NCBI RefSeq assembly: GCF_000725125.1
Contig: NZ_JFCB01000021.1
Span: forward strand, 62,001 to 126,000
Source of the DNA: Streptomyces toyocaensis
GTDB taxonomy: Bacteria > Actinomycetota > Actinomycetes > Streptomycetales > Streptomycetaceae
Direction of reading: 5' to 3'
Length of the DNA: 64,000 bases
This document shows positions 62,743-64,000 of the stretch, in pieces (position 1 is the stretch's first letter; each line of letters begins with the position of its first letter). Below the pieces are notes generated by a model that was not told the DNA's origin, made no database searches, and worked only from the letters and a program-made list of their open reading frames with translations. The translations under genes were made by a program, and so were the position numbers.

Positions 62743-64000
62743 ATGCCGTTGAGTGAGAGTCTGCAGCAGCTCATTGCCGAGGCAGTGGCTGCATACGAGC
62801 AGGCCACAACACGGCGAGAAGTACCGGCGGTGGAAAGGGCGTTGGCGCTGGCGGAAGCGGTGCACGCGCGCGTACCGGCGGAGCGACCGGGGCAGAGGGC
62901 GATCGCCGCGCACATCGCCTCGGCCCTGTTCCTGCTCCGTGCCGAACTGGGTGGTGGCCGACTTGCGCAAACCGACCTCGACCGCGCCTTGGAGAAGGCC
63001 GAACTGGCGGTCCGACTGCGCCAGATGGCGGCCGAGCCCGCTCCCCACCTGCCTCCGGTCGCACAGTTCCTCGCCCATGTCGCCACAGTGCGGCAGACCC
63101 GGCTGAGGATCACCGGTGACCACCGTGAACTGGACGGCGCGATCGAGGCGGTTCGCTCCGCTGCCGGACACCCCGGAACGGCCCTGCCGGAACACGTCGC
63201 GGCTCTGGTCACTCTGGGCGCCCTTCTCCTCGAGCGGCATCTTCTCACCGGAGCCTCGGCCGACCTCGACGAAGCCGTACAGGTCGGCCGGGACGTCGTC
63301 GGGATCACGGGTCCGACGCACGGGTCCTACGCGGGAGCCTGCAACAACCTGGCTCTCGCGTTACGCAACCGGTACGAACGCCGGGGGAACCGGGCCGACC
63401 TCGACGAGGCCGTCACCCACGCGCGCAACGGAACGAAGGCCGCCGCCGACGGGTTCTCGCGCGCCGCCTGCCTGGGCACGCTGGCCGGCGCGCTGGTCGT
63501 GCAGTACGGCCACCAGGGCGATCCGCGCACGCTCGACGAGTCCGTCGACGCAGGGAGAACGGCACTCGCCGAGGCAGGCCTGCCCTCACCCGCCACCGTG
63601 CACCCGGAGGACGCCGACGCGTCGGAACCGCCGGTGGGCGGCACTCCCGACGCCGTACCCATACTGATCAACCTGGCCACCGCCCTGCGCTGCCGGCACG
63701 AACGAACCGGTGGCCTTCAGGACCTCGACGAGGCCATCGCCACCACCCGAAGGGCCCTGCGGATTTCTCCCCCGCTCAGCGCGGACCACCCGGCCTGTCT
63801 GAACCAGCTGGCCACCGCGCTGCAACAACGCTCATACCTGACAGGCGATACGGAAGATCTGGACGAGGCAGTCGATGCCGGCTGCAAGGCGCTCAGACGA
63901 TGTCCGGCCCGGCACCCGTCGCGCGGACTTCTGCTCAACAACCATGCCAGGGCCCTGCGCCTGCGGTTCGAGCGCGACGGCGACGCCGGGGACCTCGATG
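62743..64000 (+). CDS. TPR-repeat protein, C-terminus outside window (possible CHAT protein)
   Basis: Begins MPLSESLQQLIAEAVAAYEQ, ATG 62743 with AGGGAGGAA upstream; open for 419 codons to the window end. Made of repeated units with a DLDEAV..(R/G)..AL pattern (for example ADLDEAVQVGRDVVG, ADLDEAVTHARNGTK, QDLDEAIATTRRAL, EDLDEAVDAGCKAL) and NLALALRNRYER-type helices. In Streptomyces such arrays often end in a CHAT caspase-like protease domain, which would lie beyond the window. Forms a rightward set with the two preceding genes. Confidence 0.8.
   Translation, partial: MPLSESLQQLIAEAVAAYEQATTRREVPAVERALALAEAVHARVPAERPGQRAIAAHIASALFLLRAELGGGRLAQTDLDRALEKAELAVRLRQMAAEPAPHLPPVAQFLAHVATVRQTRLRITGDHRELDGAIEAVRSAAGHPGTALPEHVAALVTLGALLLERHLLTGASADLDEAVQVGRDVVGITGPTHGSYAGACNNLALALRNRYERRGNRADLDEAVTHARNGTKAAADGFSRAACLGTLAGALVVQYGHQGDPRTLDESVDAGRTALAEAGLPSPATVHPEDADASEPPVGGTPDAVPILINLATALRCRHERTGGLQDLDEAIATTRRALRISPPLSADHPACLNQLATALQQRSYLTGDTEDLDEAVDAGCKALRRCPARHPSRGLLLNNHARALRLRFERDGDAGDLD

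Overview
The window reads as Streptomyces (or a close actinomycete) chromosome. Base composition is very GC-rich throughout, with GTG/TTG starts, strong AGGAGG-type ribosome sites and frequent 4-bp ATGA/GTGA gene overlaps. Gene types typical of the genus are present: chitin-induced genes with GGTCTAGACC operators, a lutABC lactate locus, an XRE-TPR regulator, a class I lanthipeptide cluster and a TPR protein. No tRNA, rRNA, CRISPR array or replication origin was seen. About 49 real protein-coding genes, several IS relics and about 20 regulatory or termination sites are described. All functions are read from motifs; no database search was possible.

Region 1 (1-26.9 kb) is a large catabolic island. 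Its core is a homoprotocatechuate meta-cleavage operon at 4487-9493: a FAH-RraA fusion, a DapA-type aldolase, a semialdehyde dehydrogenase and a type I extradiol dioxygenase. Around it lie two HSL-type esterases, two phosphotriesterase-like hydrolases, an alpha/beta hydrolase, two aldo-keto reductases, a zinc alcohol dehydrogenase, an amidohydrolase, an SDR, a methyltransferase, an MFS exporter, an oligopeptide-type ABC importer, another aldehyde dehydrogenase and an NTF2-like protein. Two operator families divide the island. TCGTATACGA palindromes (about 2.7, 4.2, 4.3 and 12.3 kb) fit the GntR protein at 2744-3418. A GTCKAC-N4-GTMGAC motif (14.5, 16.8 and 19.0 kb) may belong to the TetR protein at 24335. 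The substrate is probably an aromatic compound with an ester or lactone linkage that is imported, hydrolysed, oxidised and ring-cleaved.

Region 2 (27.0-36.4 kb) holds a second, independent homoprotocatechuate module: an acetoacetate-decarboxylase-like enzyme, an aldehyde dehydrogenase, a type III (LigB-fold) dioxygenase, a FAH enzyme and a TetR regulator. It is enclosed by a gamma-glutamylation set: a glutamine-synthetase-like ligase, a PuuC-like dehydrogenase and a PuuD-like hydrolase. This suggests an aromatic-amine route through gamma-glutamyl intermediates. A MarR regulator ends the region.

Region 3 (36.5-45.5 kb) is secreted chitin/peptide degradation: a Tat-exported GH3 hexosaminidase and an AA10 LPMO, both behind DasR-like double operators, an XRE-TPR regulator with a coupled small ORF, and an M4-M28-CBM protease fusion. 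Region 4 (45.6-51.4 kb) is a lactate regulon: lutCBA, a divergent lactate permease, and a GntR regulator with matching operators. Region 5 (51.7-61.1 kb) mixes IS5/IS256 debris, a pair of paralogous unknown proteins, and an FxLD-like class I lanthipeptide cluster (lanA, lanB, lanC), followed by a dehalogenase-like hydrolase. Region 6 (61.2-64 kb) is an uncharacterised three-gene module: a Cys-rich small protein, a membrane protein and a TPR protein running off the window.
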